From CBDDFS01 sp965227255 (GTDB lineage Bacteria > Bacteroidota > Bacteroidia > Flavobacteriales_E > Vicingaceae), in assembly GCA_965227255.1 (NCBI GenBank), contig CBDDFS010000004.1, positions 62,001-126,000 on the forward strand: DNA of 64,000 nt, given 5' to 3'. The notes beneath the pieces were generated by a model that worked only from the letters and a program-made list of their open reading frames with translations, did not search any database and was not told the DNA's origin. This document shows, piece by piece, positions 8,351 to 17,556 of the stretch (position 1 is the first letter of the stretch; each line of letters begins with the position of its first letter). The translations under genes and the position numbers were made by a program.

Positions 8351-9133
8351 CTATAGCTTTTTATCCTTTAAGTCGTCTGGAAGAAAAGTAAAGAAAGTAT
8401 CTCCTCTTAACCCAAGTCGCAGGGTCTCCAGGGGAATAACTTCAAAATGATTAATGTTTCCAAGGTTCACATTGGCACCGAGAAGTTTGATGAACCATAC
8501 TTGCTGAGCCTTTAGAGGTGCTTCCCACAGAATCTTTTCGGCGGGTACCTTGGTGAGGATTTTATTGACCAGAGCAACGTGGGCCGTTCCACTAGGCCTG
8601 TAGATTCCAACGTTTCCGCTTTCCCTTGCTTCAGCAATTACCTTCCATGAGCCGGCTTCAAGCTCCGTTTGCATCATGTTGATCCATTTACCCGGACTGA
8701 TAAGAATACCTTCTTCTTTAGAACCTACTTCGGAAAGCACGGTGTAATCCTTGGCCAGTTCCGAAATGATCTCACATTTCCTGTCGTGATTCAATTCAAT
8801 GGATCCATCTGAGACTTCAACAGTATCGAGTCCCAGTTTATCTATGAGCCTTCTGTAATCGTCGTACATATCGCGTATCAGAAAGGCCTCAAAAAGAGTT
8901 CCTCCCAAATACACCTTTGCGCCACCTTCTTTGTATACCTTGATCTTGGTTTCAAGATCTTTTGTCATGTATGACGTTCCAAAACCAAGTTTGACAATGT
9001 CAATATACCTTCCGCCCACATTCATAAAGTTCTCAGCCTGCCTTACGCTGATCCCTTTGTCCATCACCATGGTCACACCCGCTTCCCTAGGTTTTTCAGT
9101 CCGTTCGGGAAGAAAGGGTAAGTCAAAATTCAT
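8351..9133 (-). CDS. comA: Phosphosulfolactate synthase
   Basis: TIM-barrel enzyme adding sulfite to phosphoenolpyruvate to give phosphosulfolactate, the first step of coenzyme M synthesis in methanogens; bacterial members feed sulfolactate or other sulfonates (family knowledge). Recognised from the TMVMDKG...YIDIVKLGFGTS segment, AKVYLGGTLFEAF, LSEVGSKEEG and the C-terminal FIKLLGANVNLGNI. At 260 residues it is full length. Its start overlaps the stop of the TPR gene by 4 bases. No other coenzyme M genes are in the window, so the end product in this organism is unknown; sulfonate lipids or sulfolactate are possible. Confidence 0.9.
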   Translation of the reverse strand: MNFDLPFLPERTEKPREAGVTMVMDKGISVRQAENFMNVGGRYIDIVKLGFGTSYMTKDLETKIKVYKEGGAKVYLGGTLFEAFLIRDMYDDYRRLIDKLGLDTVEVSDGSIELNHDRKCEIISELAKDYTVLSEVGSKEEGILISPGKWINMMQTELEAGSWKVIAEARESGNVGIYRPSGTAHVALVNKILTKVPAEKILWEAPLKAQQVWFIKLLGANVNLGNINHFEVIPLETLRLGLRGDTFFTFLPDDLKDKKL

Positions 9134-10545
9134 TTCTTATTGTATTTAGCGATCAATTCGAGAACTTCAAGATCATTCTCAGCATCTTCATTGAAAACGA
9201 AAAACTTAGGACTTTGGCTTTCGTCAACACAAAGACCATTCTCCAATTCTTCCATGCCTTCATTTCGTCTGCCTTCTTTGAAATTCATGGCTGCAAAGAT
9301 GTAATAATTTAATGCATTATTGGGATAAAGTTCAATCGCTTTTCGAACTAATTTGTAGGCATTCACTTTATCACCGCTCATATACAAACCATGAGTATAC
9401 ATGCTCCAGACCTCTTTATGATCCTCCTGCAATTTAATGATCTCCTCAAAAGCCTGAAAAGCCTCCGTAAAGAATCCCATTCTGATCTGAAGATTTCCAT
9501 AGGCAAGGAGGTAATCCGTTTGTCGTGGATCAAGTTCCATGGCTTTCTTGATGTAGTGAATTCCTTCGTTAAGTCTGCCCAGCTCTTCGTAGAGAAACCC
9601 CAGATTTAAGAAAGCATCCGCAAAATATGGATCTGAAGAAATCGATTTGTGATAGTAATTCAATGCATCATTTAAACGGTCGAGTTCCTCAAAACACTGT
9701 GCAATCTGAAAGAAGGTTGTCCCATCACTATCGTCAATATCGATAGTCATTTTATAAGCCTCGATGGCCTGCACAAAATCTCCCATTTTATGAAAGCAAT
9801 TCGCTTTATTGAACCATGCTGAAGCAAAGTCTTCTTTGATGACAAGAGTGTAATCAAAGCAATCAATGGCTTTCTCGTATAAATTTTGCTTGCTGTAAAG
9901 CAGTCCCATATTATACCATGCGGCGTGGGAATAAGGAAAATCATTGATAAATGCTTTGAAGAAATCAACTCCTTCTGCGAAGTGATCTTCTATTTCGTAG
10001 CAAAAACCAATTTCATAGAGAGCAGTTTCGTTTTCCGGATTAAGATCTAGTACCTTTCTCAGGTACTTAATCGAAAGATTATACTCATCGAGATTCTCAA
10101 ATTCGAAAGCCATACTGAGATAGATGTCCTCTTTTTCCATACTGCTGGCCATTGGAATGGCCATGCGATAACAGTCGATGGCTTTTCTATATTCTCTCAG
10201 TTGACTATAAACCGTTCCTTTGATCAGAAGTACATCAATGTTATTCGGTTCAATATTCTCAACTTCATTCAGAACCTCAAGAGCTTTATGTGCCTTGTGT
10301 GTGCTTGCCAGTATTTGGGCCTTGTAGAGAAGAAGAGAAGATGAGGATGGATGTTGCTCGCAGCCCATTTCGACTGCCTTCAAAGCCTGGGCAGGATTGC
10401 CGGCCTCCATGTAATGATCAATCAGGTCTTCAAATTCTTCGACATCAAAAAAGTAGAATTCATTGTTTTTGAGCATCTGCTCGAATCGCTGAACGGGTTG
10501 GTTTTCACCGGTATGTTCATTAGCGCCTTCATGAGATTCGTTCAT
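9130..10545 (-). CDS. Tetratricopeptide-repeat protein
   Basis: A 471-residue cytoplasmic protein with no signal peptide. From about residue 35 to 430 it is a continuous solenoid of around eleven TPR units (for example AWYNMGLLYSKQNLYEKAIDCF and AWFNKANCFHKMGDFVQAIEAY). The N-terminal 30 residues are acidic and rich in E/G/N. It probably scaffolds protein complexes, but no partner can be read off. It is the first gene of the leftward operon with comA, the rhodanese gene, DUF368 and aroE; all junctions overlap or are within 4 bases. It is divergent from glmM across about 150 bases. Confidence 0.9.
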   Translation of the reverse strand: MNESHEGANEHTGENQPVQRFEQMLKNNEFYFFDVEEFEDLIDHYMEAGNPAQALKAVEMGCEQHPSSSSLLLYKAQILASTHKAHKALEVLNEVENIEPNNIDVLLIKGTVYSQLREYRKAIDCYRMAIPMASSMEKEDIYLSMAFEFENLDEYNLSIKYLRKVLDLNPENETALYEIGFCYEIEDHFAEGVDFFKAFINDFPYSHAAWYNMGLLYSKQNLYEKAIDCFDYTLVIKEDFASAWFNKANCFHKMGDFVQAIEAYKMTIDIDDSDGTTFFQIAQCFEELDRLNDALNYYHKSISSDPYFADAFLNLGFLYEELGRLNEGIHYIKKAMELDPRQTDYLLAYGNLQIRMGFFTEAFQAFEEIIKLQEDHKEVWSMYTHGLYMSGDKVNAYKLVRKAIELYPNNALNYYIFAAMNFKEGRRNEGMEELENGLCVDESQSPKFFVFNEDAENDLEVLELIAKYNKK

Positions 10546-10652
10546 GTACTTCTGGTTTACTCAAATTTATAATATCTAAAAGCCGTTTGACCCTTTGTCG
10601 ATTTTATTTTTCACAAAGAAATAAACAGAAAATTGGAAGGATCAGAAAGACT

Positions 10653-10678
10653 TTGATTGAGCAGAGATTATAAATTTG
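10653..10678 (+). promoter_or_regulatory. Putative glmM promoter (-7 TAAATTTG)
   Basis: TAAATTTG at 10671-10678 matches the Bacteroidota -7 consensus TAnnTTTG at all six fixed positions and lies 21 bases before the ATG at 10700. A TTG at 10653-10655 may serve as the -33 element, though the 15-base gap is shorter than usual. The TTG at 10676 falls inside this box, which argues against it being the start codon of glmM. Confidence 0.5.
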
Positions 10679-10699
10679 CACAAAACTACGCAGAATTTC

Positions 10700-12094
10700 A
10701 TGACCCTTATTAAATCAATTTCCGGATTCCGAGGCACTATCGGAGGACAAAGTGGTGAAAATCTAACACCAGAAGATATTGTTTTGTTCACGGCTGCCTA
10801 TGGCACATGGCTGAAGGAAGCTTCAGGTAAGAACGAATTAAAGGCCGTCATCGGCCGAGATGCAAGAGTATCAGGTGAAATGCTTTCAGGTCTTGTTGTC
10901 TCTACACTAACAGCTTTAGGAATCGATGTGGTTGATCTGGGTCTTTCTACCACACCTACAGTAGAAGTAGCTGTGCCTCTTGAAAATGCGGATGGTGGGA
11001 TCATACTTACCGCAAGTCACAACCCCTTTGAATGGAATGCGCTGAAACTTCTTAATTCCAAAGGAGAATTTATCAGTGGAGCAGAAGGCGAGAAGATTGT
11101 TCAGCTAGCGGAAAATGCTTCTTTCACTTATGCTGATGCAGGTGATATAGGCAAAATAAGTCGTACGGATAAGTACCTGAAAGAACACATCGAATTGATC
11201 AAAAAGCTTGATTTGGTTGATGTGAATGCCATTTCGAAGAGGGGCTTCAAGGTGGTAGTTGACGGAGTCAATTCTACGGGCGGGATCTTTGTGCCGGCCT
11301 TGCTCCGAGAATTAGGTGTTAATGATGTCGTAGAATTGTATTGCGAGCCTACTGGGCATTTTCCCCACAACCCGGAGCCGCTTAAAGAGAACCTGGTTGA
11401 TCTGTCAAATAAAGTCATTGAGACTGGCGCTGATCTGGGAATTGCCGTTGATCCTGATGTAGACAGGCTGGTCTTTGTTTCTGAAAACGGCGAGTTGTTC
11501 GGCGAAGAATACACCCTTGTGGCAGTTTCCGATTATATACTGCAACACACTCCGGGCAATACGGTTTCTAACCTTTCATCCACGAGAGCTTTAAGAGATG
11601 TAACGGAAAAACATGGCGGGCAATATACAGCCGCAGCAGTAGGAGAGGTGAATGTGGTGACTACAATGAAGGCACAAAACGCCATTATTGGAGGAGAAGG
11701 CAATGGAGGAATAATCTATCCTGAACTTCATTTTGGAAGGGATGCCCTGGTCGGAATTGCATTGTTTCTGTCTCATCTGGCCAAATGGAAAGACGGGAAT
11801 CAAAAAGTATCTGATCTCAGAAACTCATATCCCGATTACTTCATGTCAAAGAATAAACTGAGTTTGTCGGCTGGCATGGATGTACAGGGTTTGCTTGATA
11901 AAGTAGCCGATCTTCATAAGGACGATCAGGTAAATACCATAGACGGAGTTAAGATAGATTTTGAAAGCGAATGGGTACATTTGCGGAAGTCAAACACGGA
12001 GCCCATCATTCGTGTATATACAGAAGGCCAGAGTCAGCAAGCAGCAGATGCACTGGCTGAAAAAGTTATGAATAAGATCGAATCATTGATTTAA
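10700..12094 (+). CDS. glmM: Phosphoglucosamine mutase
   Basis: Converts glucosamine 6-phosphate to glucosamine 1-phosphate for UDP-GlcNAc, peptidoglycan and LPS. The active-site serine loop TASHNP has its Ser at 106 (from the ATG), the magnesium loop is DPDVDR, and the C-terminal phosphate-binding loop SNTEPIIRVYTEG is intact. The N-terminal SISGFRGTIGG is the usual opening. The ATG at 10700 is used, since a TTG eight codons upstream lies within a promoter-like box. A phosphomannomutase activity cannot be excluded by sequence alone, but the length (464) and motifs fit the Bacteroidota GlmM type. First gene of a three-gene operon. Confidence 0.9.
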   Translation: MTLIKSISGFRGTIGGQSGENLTPEDIVLFTAAYGTWLKEASGKNELKAVIGRDARVSGEMLSGLVVSTLTALGIDVVDLGLSTTPTVEVAVPLENADGGIILTASHNPFEWNALKLLNSKGEFISGAEGEKIVQLAENASFTYADAGDIGKISRTDKYLKEHIELIKKLDLVDVNAISKRGFKVVVDGVNSTGGIFVPALLRELGVNDVVELYCEPTGHFPHNPEPLKENLVDLSNKVIETGADLGIAVDPDVDRLVFVSENGELFGEEYTLVAVSDYILQHTPGNTVSNLSSTRALRDVTEKHGGQYTAAAVGEVNVVTTMKAQNAIIGGEGNGGIIYPELHFGRDALVGIALFLSHLAKWKDGNQKVSDLRNSYPDYFMSKNKLSLSAGMDVQGLLDKVADLHKDDQVNTIDGVKIDFESEWVHLRKSNTEPIIRVYTEGQSQQAADALAEKVMNKIESLI

Positions 12095-12097
12095 GAT

Positions 12098-13240
12098 ATG
12101 CGAGTATACTTTGATAATGCAGCAACAACACCGATCGATCCACAGGTAGCGGATCTAATGTGTGATCTTTTGAAAGAAAATTTTGGTAATCCGAGTTCCA
12201 TCCATAGTTATGGTAGAGAAACAAGGGCGTTGATTGAAAGAGCCAGGAAACAGGTAGCCGGATTTCTGAATGTTACTCCTTCGGAAATCTACTTTACTGG
12301 AGGAGGTACAGAGGCGGATAACATGGCTATTAAGTGTTCTGTGAGAGATCTTGGTGTAACAAGAATCATTACTTCACCGATCGAGCATCATGCAGTTCTG
12401 CATACGGTTGAGGAATTAGATGAAGAAGGAAAGATCCAGTTGGACCTCTTGAATGTCAGCAGGGATGGTTACGTTGATATCGATCAATTGGAAGAACTGT
12501 TGTCGTCTTCTGATAAAAAGACTCTTGTTTCGCTCATGCATGCCAACAATGAGATCGGTAATATGATCGATCTGAAGCAAGTAGGAGAGCTCTGTGAGAA
12601 ATATGGAGCTTATTTCCATTCTGATACTGTTCAGACCATGTCGCATTATCGTTTCGACTTCTCTGATCTAAATATTCACTTCGCTACTTGTTCGGCACAT
12701 AAATTTCATGGGCCAAAAGGGACAGGCTTTCTATACATCGACAAGGATGTTCAGCTGAAACCCATGATTGTTGGAGGTTCGCAGGAAAGAAATATGCGTG
12801 CCGGCACGGAAAATGTTTACGGAATTTGTGCCCTGGCCAAGGCCATGGAGATTGCGAATCACGACATGGAAGGTCATCAGGAGCATGTTCAGGGAATTAA
12901 ATCATACATGATAGAACGTCTTCAGGAGAATTTCTCTGAAATAGAATTCAATGGTGATCCAAAGAACAGTGATAGGTCTCTTTACACGGTATTAAATGTC
13001 TCATTTCCAACAAGTGAAATGGATGAGATGTTCCTGTATAATCTTGATATCGAAGGTATTGCCGCTTCTGGTGGTTCTGCTTGCTCTTCAGGGAGTAATG
13101 TTGGTTCACATGTACTTAATTCTTTGGGTAAGAATACGGAAGGACCTTCAATTCGCTTTTCGTTCAGCAGATTCAATACGAGAGAAGATGTGGATTACGC
13201 CATGTCTGTTTTGAAGGAGCTTTATCAGGTTCCAGCTTAA
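12098..13240 (+). CDS. Cysteine desulfurase (NifS/IscS family)
   Basis: PLP enzyme that takes sulfur from cysteine as a persulfide for Fe-S clusters, tRNA thiolation or other thio-cofactors. The PLP lysine is K202 in SAHKFHGPKG, the nearby SDTVQ and HHAV motifs are in place, and the mobile-loop cysteine is C329 in GGSACSSGS. The 380-residue length is normal. It starts 3 bases after glmM and ends 1 base before the MBL-fold gene, so all three are probably co-transcribed. No IscU or SUF genes are adjacent, so which pathway it serves is not clear; I give no symbol. Confidence 0.93.
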   Translation: MRVYFDNAATTPIDPQVADLMCDLLKENFGNPSSIHSYGRETRALIERARKQVAGFLNVTPSEIYFTGGGTEADNMAIKCSVRDLGVTRIITSPIEHHAVLHTVEELDEEGKIQLDLLNVSRDGYVDIDQLEELLSSSDKKTLVSLMHANNEIGNMIDLKQVGELCEKYGAYFHSDTVQTMSHYRFDFSDLNIHFATCSAHKFHGPKGTGFLYIDKDVQLKPMIVGGSQERNMRAGTENVYGICALAKAMEIANHDMEGHQEHVQGIKSYMIERLQENFSEIEFNGDPKNSDRSLYTVLNVSFPTSEMDEMFLYNLDIEGIAASGGSACSSGSNVGSHVLNSLGKNTEGPSIRFSFSRFNTREDVDYAMSVLKELYQVPA

Positions 13241-14008
13241 ATGTCGCTCGAAATAACTTTTCTTGGAACCGGCACCTCTCAAGGCGTTCCGGTGATCGCA
13301 TGTCACTGTGATATCTGTGAATCACGGGATCTGAAGGATAAAAGATTAAGATCTTCGGTATTGGTCAAATCGGGAGATACCTCTATCGTAATTGATACGG
13401 GTCCGGATTTTAGACAGCAGATGCTGCGCGCCGGACAGGATAATCTGGATGCTGTTCTTTTTACGCATGAGCACAAAGACCATGTTGCTGGTCTGGATGA
13501 TATCAGAGCCTACAATTATGTTCAAAAGAATTCCATGGAGGTCTATAGCACAGACCGAGTTGCTGTGGCATTGAAAAGAGAATTCCATTATGTGTTTTCC
13601 GGTGATAATTATCCCGGCATTCCAAAGATCAATTTGAATGAGATCAGAAATGAGAAATTCTCAGTTAAAGGTCTTGAAATTACACCTGTTGAAGTTCTAC
13701 ACTATAAGTTGCCAGTCTTTGGGTATAGAATAGGGGACTTCACTTATATTACCGACGCGAAAACCATCGCTGAAGAAGAAAAAGAAAAGATCAGGGGTAG
13801 TAAAGTCATTGTATTGAATGCCCTTCGTCCTTTTGACCATATTTCACATTTCACGTTGAATGAAGCCATTGCCATGATGGAAGAATTGCAGCCCGAGGTC
13901 GGATATTTTACGCATATCAGTCATTATCTTGGGAAGCATGAAGATGTGGAAAAGGATCTTCCTGAGAATATGCATCTGGCTTACGACGGCTTGAAGATTA
14001 AGATTTGA
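13241..14008 (+). CDS. MBL-fold hydrolase, PhnP-like phosphodiesterase family
   Basis: Soluble 255-residue metallo-hydrolase. It has the canonical metal motif HEHKDH (76-81), an N-terminal FLGTGTSQGVP strand-loop and a Cys cluster (C21, C23, C26) that in PhnP binds a structural zinc. Further ligands are in YITDAK and HISHYLG. PhnP-type enzymes open cyclic ribose phosphates, and related enzymes act on cyclic nucleotides or lipoate/octanoate substrates (family knowledge). No phn cluster is here, so the substrate is unknown. It is the third gene of the glmM operon, followed by a REP-like hairpin. Confidence 0.87.
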   Translation: MSLEITFLGTGTSQGVPVIACHCDICESRDLKDKRLRSSVLVKSGDTSIVIDTGPDFRQQMLRAGQDNLDAVLFTHEHKDHVAGLDDIRAYNYVQKNSMEVYSTDRVAVALKREFHYVFSGDNYPGIPKINLNEIRNEKFSVKGLEITPVEVLHYKLPVFGYRIGDFTYITDAKTIAEEEKEKIRGSKVIVLNALRPFDHISHFTLNEAIAMMEELQPEVGYFTHISHYLGKHEDVEKDLPENMHLAYDGLKIKI

Positions 14009-14020
14009 CGATCATCATAG

Positions 14021-14041
14021 GTGCGCGATTCAAGTGTGCGC
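14021..14041. repeat. REP-like hairpin downstream of the RAYT gene
   Basis: A GCGC...GCGC stem-loop (GTGCGCGATTCAAGTGTGCGC). It shares the CGCGATTCAA core with the hairpin at 14691-14712, and its complement resembles the element at 14734-14760. It lies between the convergent PhnP-like and RAYT genes and could also slow transcription from the left. Confidence 0.6.
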
Positions 14042-14055
14042 TTTACTTTCTTAAG

Positions 14056-14607
14056 TCACCTTATAATGGTAATGTCTAGCAGGCCCTTTTCACCATAATA
14101 GTCTCCAGCACTGCTATAAATATAATCTTCGGGTCTATGCACTATTCTTGCTTTCACAGGATTATTATGGATGTAATTGATCTTTTGATCGATCATTTTG
14201 TTACTACACAATTGGATGGGCATATTGTCATGCCTCCAAAATTGATAATAATTCACATTTGAGACATTCTTACCTGCTTCCCTGAATAGGTCAAGAAGCC
14301 AATATTTGCGCTGCTCATTAGGATTTTCCATAATCGATTTCACAATTTGCTTGCTCGTGAATCTTTTGAAATCACCAAGAATCTGCCCGGGAGGTATTTT
14401 GTCCTTGCTTCTGTATACGAAGTGTAAATGATTGGACATGATGACCCAGGCGTAGATTTCCATTCCTTTATTCCTCTGACAATACTTAAGGCTTTTTATA
14501 ATAATTTCCCTATATCTATTCTTCGTGAAAACTCCAGCAAATCCAACTGTAGCGAAACTCACAAAGTATACACCTTCGGGATCATGAAACTTGTAATTTC
14601 GACTCAT
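14056..14607 (-). CDS. REP-associated tyrosine transposase (RAYT, IS200-like Y1 family)
   Basis: Single-domain HUH nuclease of 183 residues. The histidine pair is in SNHLHFVYRS (His 60 and 62 from the ATG) and the candidate nucleophilic tyrosine is Tyr145 in INYIHNNPVK, followed by the usual DYIYSSAGDYYG tail. The ATG at 14607 gives the typical RAYT start MSRNYKFHDPEGVYF; the TTG at 14631 adds nothing conserved. RAYTs cut and join REP hairpins and are usually single-copy, vertically kept genes, not mobile IS (family knowledge). REP-like hairpins lie on both sides (14021, 14691, 14734), which supports the assignment. All key residues look intact. Confidence 0.9.
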   Translation of the reverse strand: MSRNYKFHDPEGVYFVSFATVGFAGVFTKNRYREIIIKSLKYCQRNKGMEIYAWVIMSNHLHFVYRSKDKIPPGQILGDFKRFTSKQIVKSIMENPNEQRKYWLLDLFREAGKNVSNVNYYQFWRHDNMPIQLCSNKMIDQKINYIHNNPVKARIVHRPEDYIYSSAGDYYGEKGLLDITIIR

Positions 14608-14690
14608 TAGGTGAAAATTACTCTTGAACAATAGGATATAAAATGAAAAATGAATGTTGAATTAGACATTCAAAATCTATATTATTATTT

Positions 14691-14712
14691 CCGCGCGATT
14701 CAATCGCGCGGG
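14691..14712. repeat. REP-like perfect hairpin upstream of the RAYT gene
   Basis: Perfect 8-bp stem CCGCGCGA/TCGCGCGG with loop TTCAA (14691-14711), followed by GGG-type bases. It sits 84 bases upstream of the RAYT start and is the strongest hairpin near the gene. Confidence 0.75.
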
Positions 14713-14733
14713 ATGTGTGTATTAAATAGAAAA

Positions 14734-14760
14734 ATCCCGCACAATTCTCTCGCACGGGAT
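14734..14760 (-). terminator. REP-like hairpin, probable clpB terminator
   Basis: Stem ATCCCG/CGGGAT with an interior related to the REP at 14021. On the minus strand it comes 26 bases after the clpB stop and is followed by a TTTTTC tract, so it could end clpB transcription. It may be a REP recruited as a terminator. Confidence 0.5.
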
Positions 14761-14785
14761 TCTTCATCTTAACCAAGTGTTATGA

Positions 14786-17437
14786 TCAATCTACAATCTC
14801 AGCTTCTTGTATTTCGTTTTCATCTCTGCCATTGATCTCTTTTTCAATGGGTTTTCTGAATACAAATTTTCCATCAAACATATCCAGAACCAATTCGTCG
14901 CCTTCGTTGACTTTACCGGCAAGTAATTCCTTAGAAAGTTCATTCAAAACGTTTTTCTGGACAATTCTTTTAACCGGTCTGGCTCCGAATTGCGGATCGT
15001 AACCGAGCTCAGCAATGTGATCCAGAGCTTCTGGACTTGCTGATAAAGAAATGTTTCTCTTTTGGAGCAGTTTGCCCAGGTCTCCAATCTGAATGTTGAT
15101 GATGTCTCTTAAATTGTCCTGTGTCAATGGCAGGAACATGATCGTTTCATCGATTCTGTTCAGGAATTCCGGTCGAATTGTTTTTCTGAGCATGCCCAGT
15201 AATTCAACTTTGGTTTTTTCAATTACACCACTTCGATCTCCTTTATCGAGGTCCTCAAAATTCTGCTGAATGATGTCCGAACCTATATTGCTTGTCATAA
15301 TGATGATTGTGTTCTTGAAATTCACCATTCGACCTTTGTTGTCGGTGAGTCGACCATCATCCAGAACCTGCAGAAGGATGTTGAAGACATCGGGGTGAGC
15401 TTTTTCGATTTCATCCAATAAGACAACAGAGTAGGGCTTGCGCCTGACAGCTTCTGTAAGTTGTCCGCTTTCTTCATAACCAACATATCCCGGAGGTGCG
15501 CCTACCAATCTGGAAACACTGTGTCTTTCCTGGTATTCACTCATGTCTATCCTCGTCATGGCATTTTCATCGTTAAAAAGGAATTCACTCAAGGTCTTGG
15601 CTAATTCTGTCTTACCCACACCTGTGGTTCCGATAAAAAGGAATGATCCAATAGGACGCTTTTCATCCTGTAAGCCTGCTTTTCCTCTTCGAACTGCATC
15701 GGCGACTGCTGTGATAGCCTCATCTTGTCCTACAACCCTTTTGTGAAGCACGTCTTCAAGTCTAAGCAGTTTCATCTTATCACTTTCCAGCATTTTCTGG
15801 ACGGGTATGCCGGTCCATTTGGCAACGACTTCTGCGATTTCTTCAGAGCTTACCTCTTCCTTAATCATCTTCGAATTGGATTGAATTTCTGCAAGCTGAT
15901 TCTTGAGGTTTTCCAATTCCTTTTCGGTTTCCTGAATCTTTCCATACCTTATCTCAGCAACTCTTCCATAATCACCGGAGCGCTCAGCTTGTTCGGCTTC
16001 GAATTTATAGGCCTCAATACTTTCTTTCGATTTCTGGATACCTTCTACCACATCTTTTTCATGCTGCCATTTGCTTTGTAGCTCATTCCGCTCATCGCTG
16101 AGATTGGCAATTTCTTCTTCCAGTTTCTTGAGTCTCTTTGTATCTTTTTCCCTTTTGATTGCTTCCCTTTCAATCTCAAGCTGCATGATCTTTCTTTCAA
16201 TCTCATCCAGTTTTTCAGGTTTTGAGTTGATTTCCATCCTCAACTTCGAGGCTGCTTCATCCACTAGGTCAATGGCCTTGTCCGGTAGAAATCTGTCTGT
16301 GATATACCTGTTCGACAATTCCGCAGCCGCAATGATGGCTTCGTCTTTGATCTCAACCTTATGATGGGCTTCATATTTTTCCTTTATTCCTCTCAGAATG
16401 GAAATGGCATCTTCAACACTTGGTTCGTCCACCACGACCTTCTGGAATCTTCTTTCAAGGGCTTTGTCTTTTTCGAAATATTTCTGGTATTCGTTCAATG
16501 TTGTTGCTCCGATTGCTTTGAGCTCACCTCGGGCCAGGGCAGGTTTCAATATATTGGCTGCGTCCATAGCTCCTTCGCCACCTCCGGCTCCAACCAACGT
16601 ATGGATCTCGTCAATAAATAAGACAATCTCACCTTCGGCTGCAATGACCTCTTTGATCACGGCCTTTAGTCTTTCCTCAAATTCTCCTTTATACTTGGCG
16701 CCGGCTATCAAGGCTCCCATATCAAGAGAGAAAATCCTCTTACTCTTTAGGTTTTCGGGTACGTCACCGCTTATTATTCTGTGAGCCAAGCCTTCTGCAA
16801 TGGCTGTTTTACCAACACCTGGCTCTCCAATTAGAATGGGGTTGTTCTTAGTTCGTCTTGAAAGAATCTGTAATACTCTTCTGATTTCTTCATCTCGGCC
16901 GATAACGGGATCAAGTTTTCCTTCTTCAGCTAATTGGTTAAGATTTCTCGCATATTTATCGAGAGATTGATAGGTCTCTTCCTGGCTGGCAGAAGTGACC
17001 CTTGAGCCACCTCTTAATTCTTCTATAGCCTTTAGAAAGGCGTTCTCGCTAATGCCTGCATCCTTGATCATGTCAGATACAGGATCCTTAATTCTAAGAA
17101 TCCCTAGAATCAAATGCTCTATGGAAACAAATTCATCCTTTAATTCTTTGATTGATTGAATGGCCTTTTGAATGGCTTCGTTGGCCTTCTTTGATAAATA
17201 AATGTCGGCTCCCGATACCTTAGGATAGGAGTTCAGAATGCTTTCAAGCGTTTGCTCGAATCTTTCCTTATTTACATCAAGTTTTTTGAGGATGTAGGGC
17301 GTAACATGCTGATCGCTTGTCATTATTCCCTTCATCACATGGCCGGTTTCAATGGCCTGATTCTCCATTCCCATGGCAAGCTGTTGGGCTTGCTGTATCG
17401 CTTCTTGCGACTTTATCGTAAATTGATTGAGGTTCAT
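14786..17437 (-). CDS. clpB: ATP-dependent disaggregase ClpB
   Basis: Hexameric AAA+ chaperone that pulls proteins out of aggregates together with DnaK. Domain order: N-terminal repeat domain (1-145), first AAA+ module with Walker A GEPGVGKT (204-211) and VLFIDEIHTLVGAG, a long coiled-coil middle domain (about 400-530) with the KWTGIPVQKM linker, and a second AAA+ module with GTTGVGKT (about 605-615) and VVLLDEIEKAHPDVF. The middle domain and lack of an IGF loop distinguish it from ClpA. At 883 residues it is full length. The acidic C-terminal extension (ENEIQEAEIVD) is somewhat longer than in E. coli. Monocistronic. Confidence 0.98.
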   Translation of the reverse strand: MNLNQFTIKSQEAIQQAQQLAMGMENQAIETGHVMKGIMTSDQHVTPYILKKLDVNKERFEQTLESILNSYPKVSGADIYLSKKANEAIQKAIQSIKELKDEFVSIEHLILGILRIKDPVSDMIKDAGISENAFLKAIEELRGGSRVTSASQEETYQSLDKYARNLNQLAEEGKLDPVIGRDEEIRRVLQILSRRTKNNPILIGEPGVGKTAIAEGLAHRIISGDVPENLKSKRIFSLDMGALIAGAKYKGEFEERLKAVIKEVIAAEGEIVLFIDEIHTLVGAGGGEGAMDAANILKPALARGELKAIGATTLNEYQKYFEKDKALERRFQKVVVDEPSVEDAISILRGIKEKYEAHHKVEIKDEAIIAAAELSNRYITDRFLPDKAIDLVDEAASKLRMEINSKPEKLDEIERKIMQLEIEREAIKREKDTKRLKKLEEEIANLSDERNELQSKWQHEKDVVEGIQKSKESIEAYKFEAEQAERSGDYGRVAEIRYGKIQETEKELENLKNQLAEIQSNSKMIKEEVSSEEIAEVVAKWTGIPVQKMLESDKMKLLRLEDVLHKRVVGQDEAITAVADAVRRGKAGLQDEKRPIGSFLFIGTTGVGKTELAKTLSEFLFNDENAMTRIDMSEYQERHSVSRLVGAPPGYVGYEESGQLTEAVRRKPYSVVLLDEIEKAHPDVFNILLQVLDDGRLTDNKGRMVNFKNTIIIMTSNIGSDIIQQNFEDLDKGDRSGVIEKTKVELLGMLRKTIRPEFLNRIDETIMFLPLTQDNLRDIINIQIGDLGKLLQKRNISLSASPEALDHIAELGYDPQFGARPVKRIVQKNVLNELSKELLAGKVNEGDELVLDMFDGKFVFRKPIEKEINGRDENEIQEAEIVD

Positions 17438-17556
17438 GTTTCGCTGTTTTTCCTTTTATGAAAGAATCAACAAAAACCTGACCACCTCGAAAAAGGAGAC
17501 TTAAACTGCTATTTTGTCAGTAATTATTGAAAAATGAATGTCAAAATGACTGAAAA

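Noticed and set aside
14056..14607. IS200 insertion sequence
   Set aside because: No tnpB and no IS ends; size, start motif and flanking REP hairpins fit a RAYT gene.
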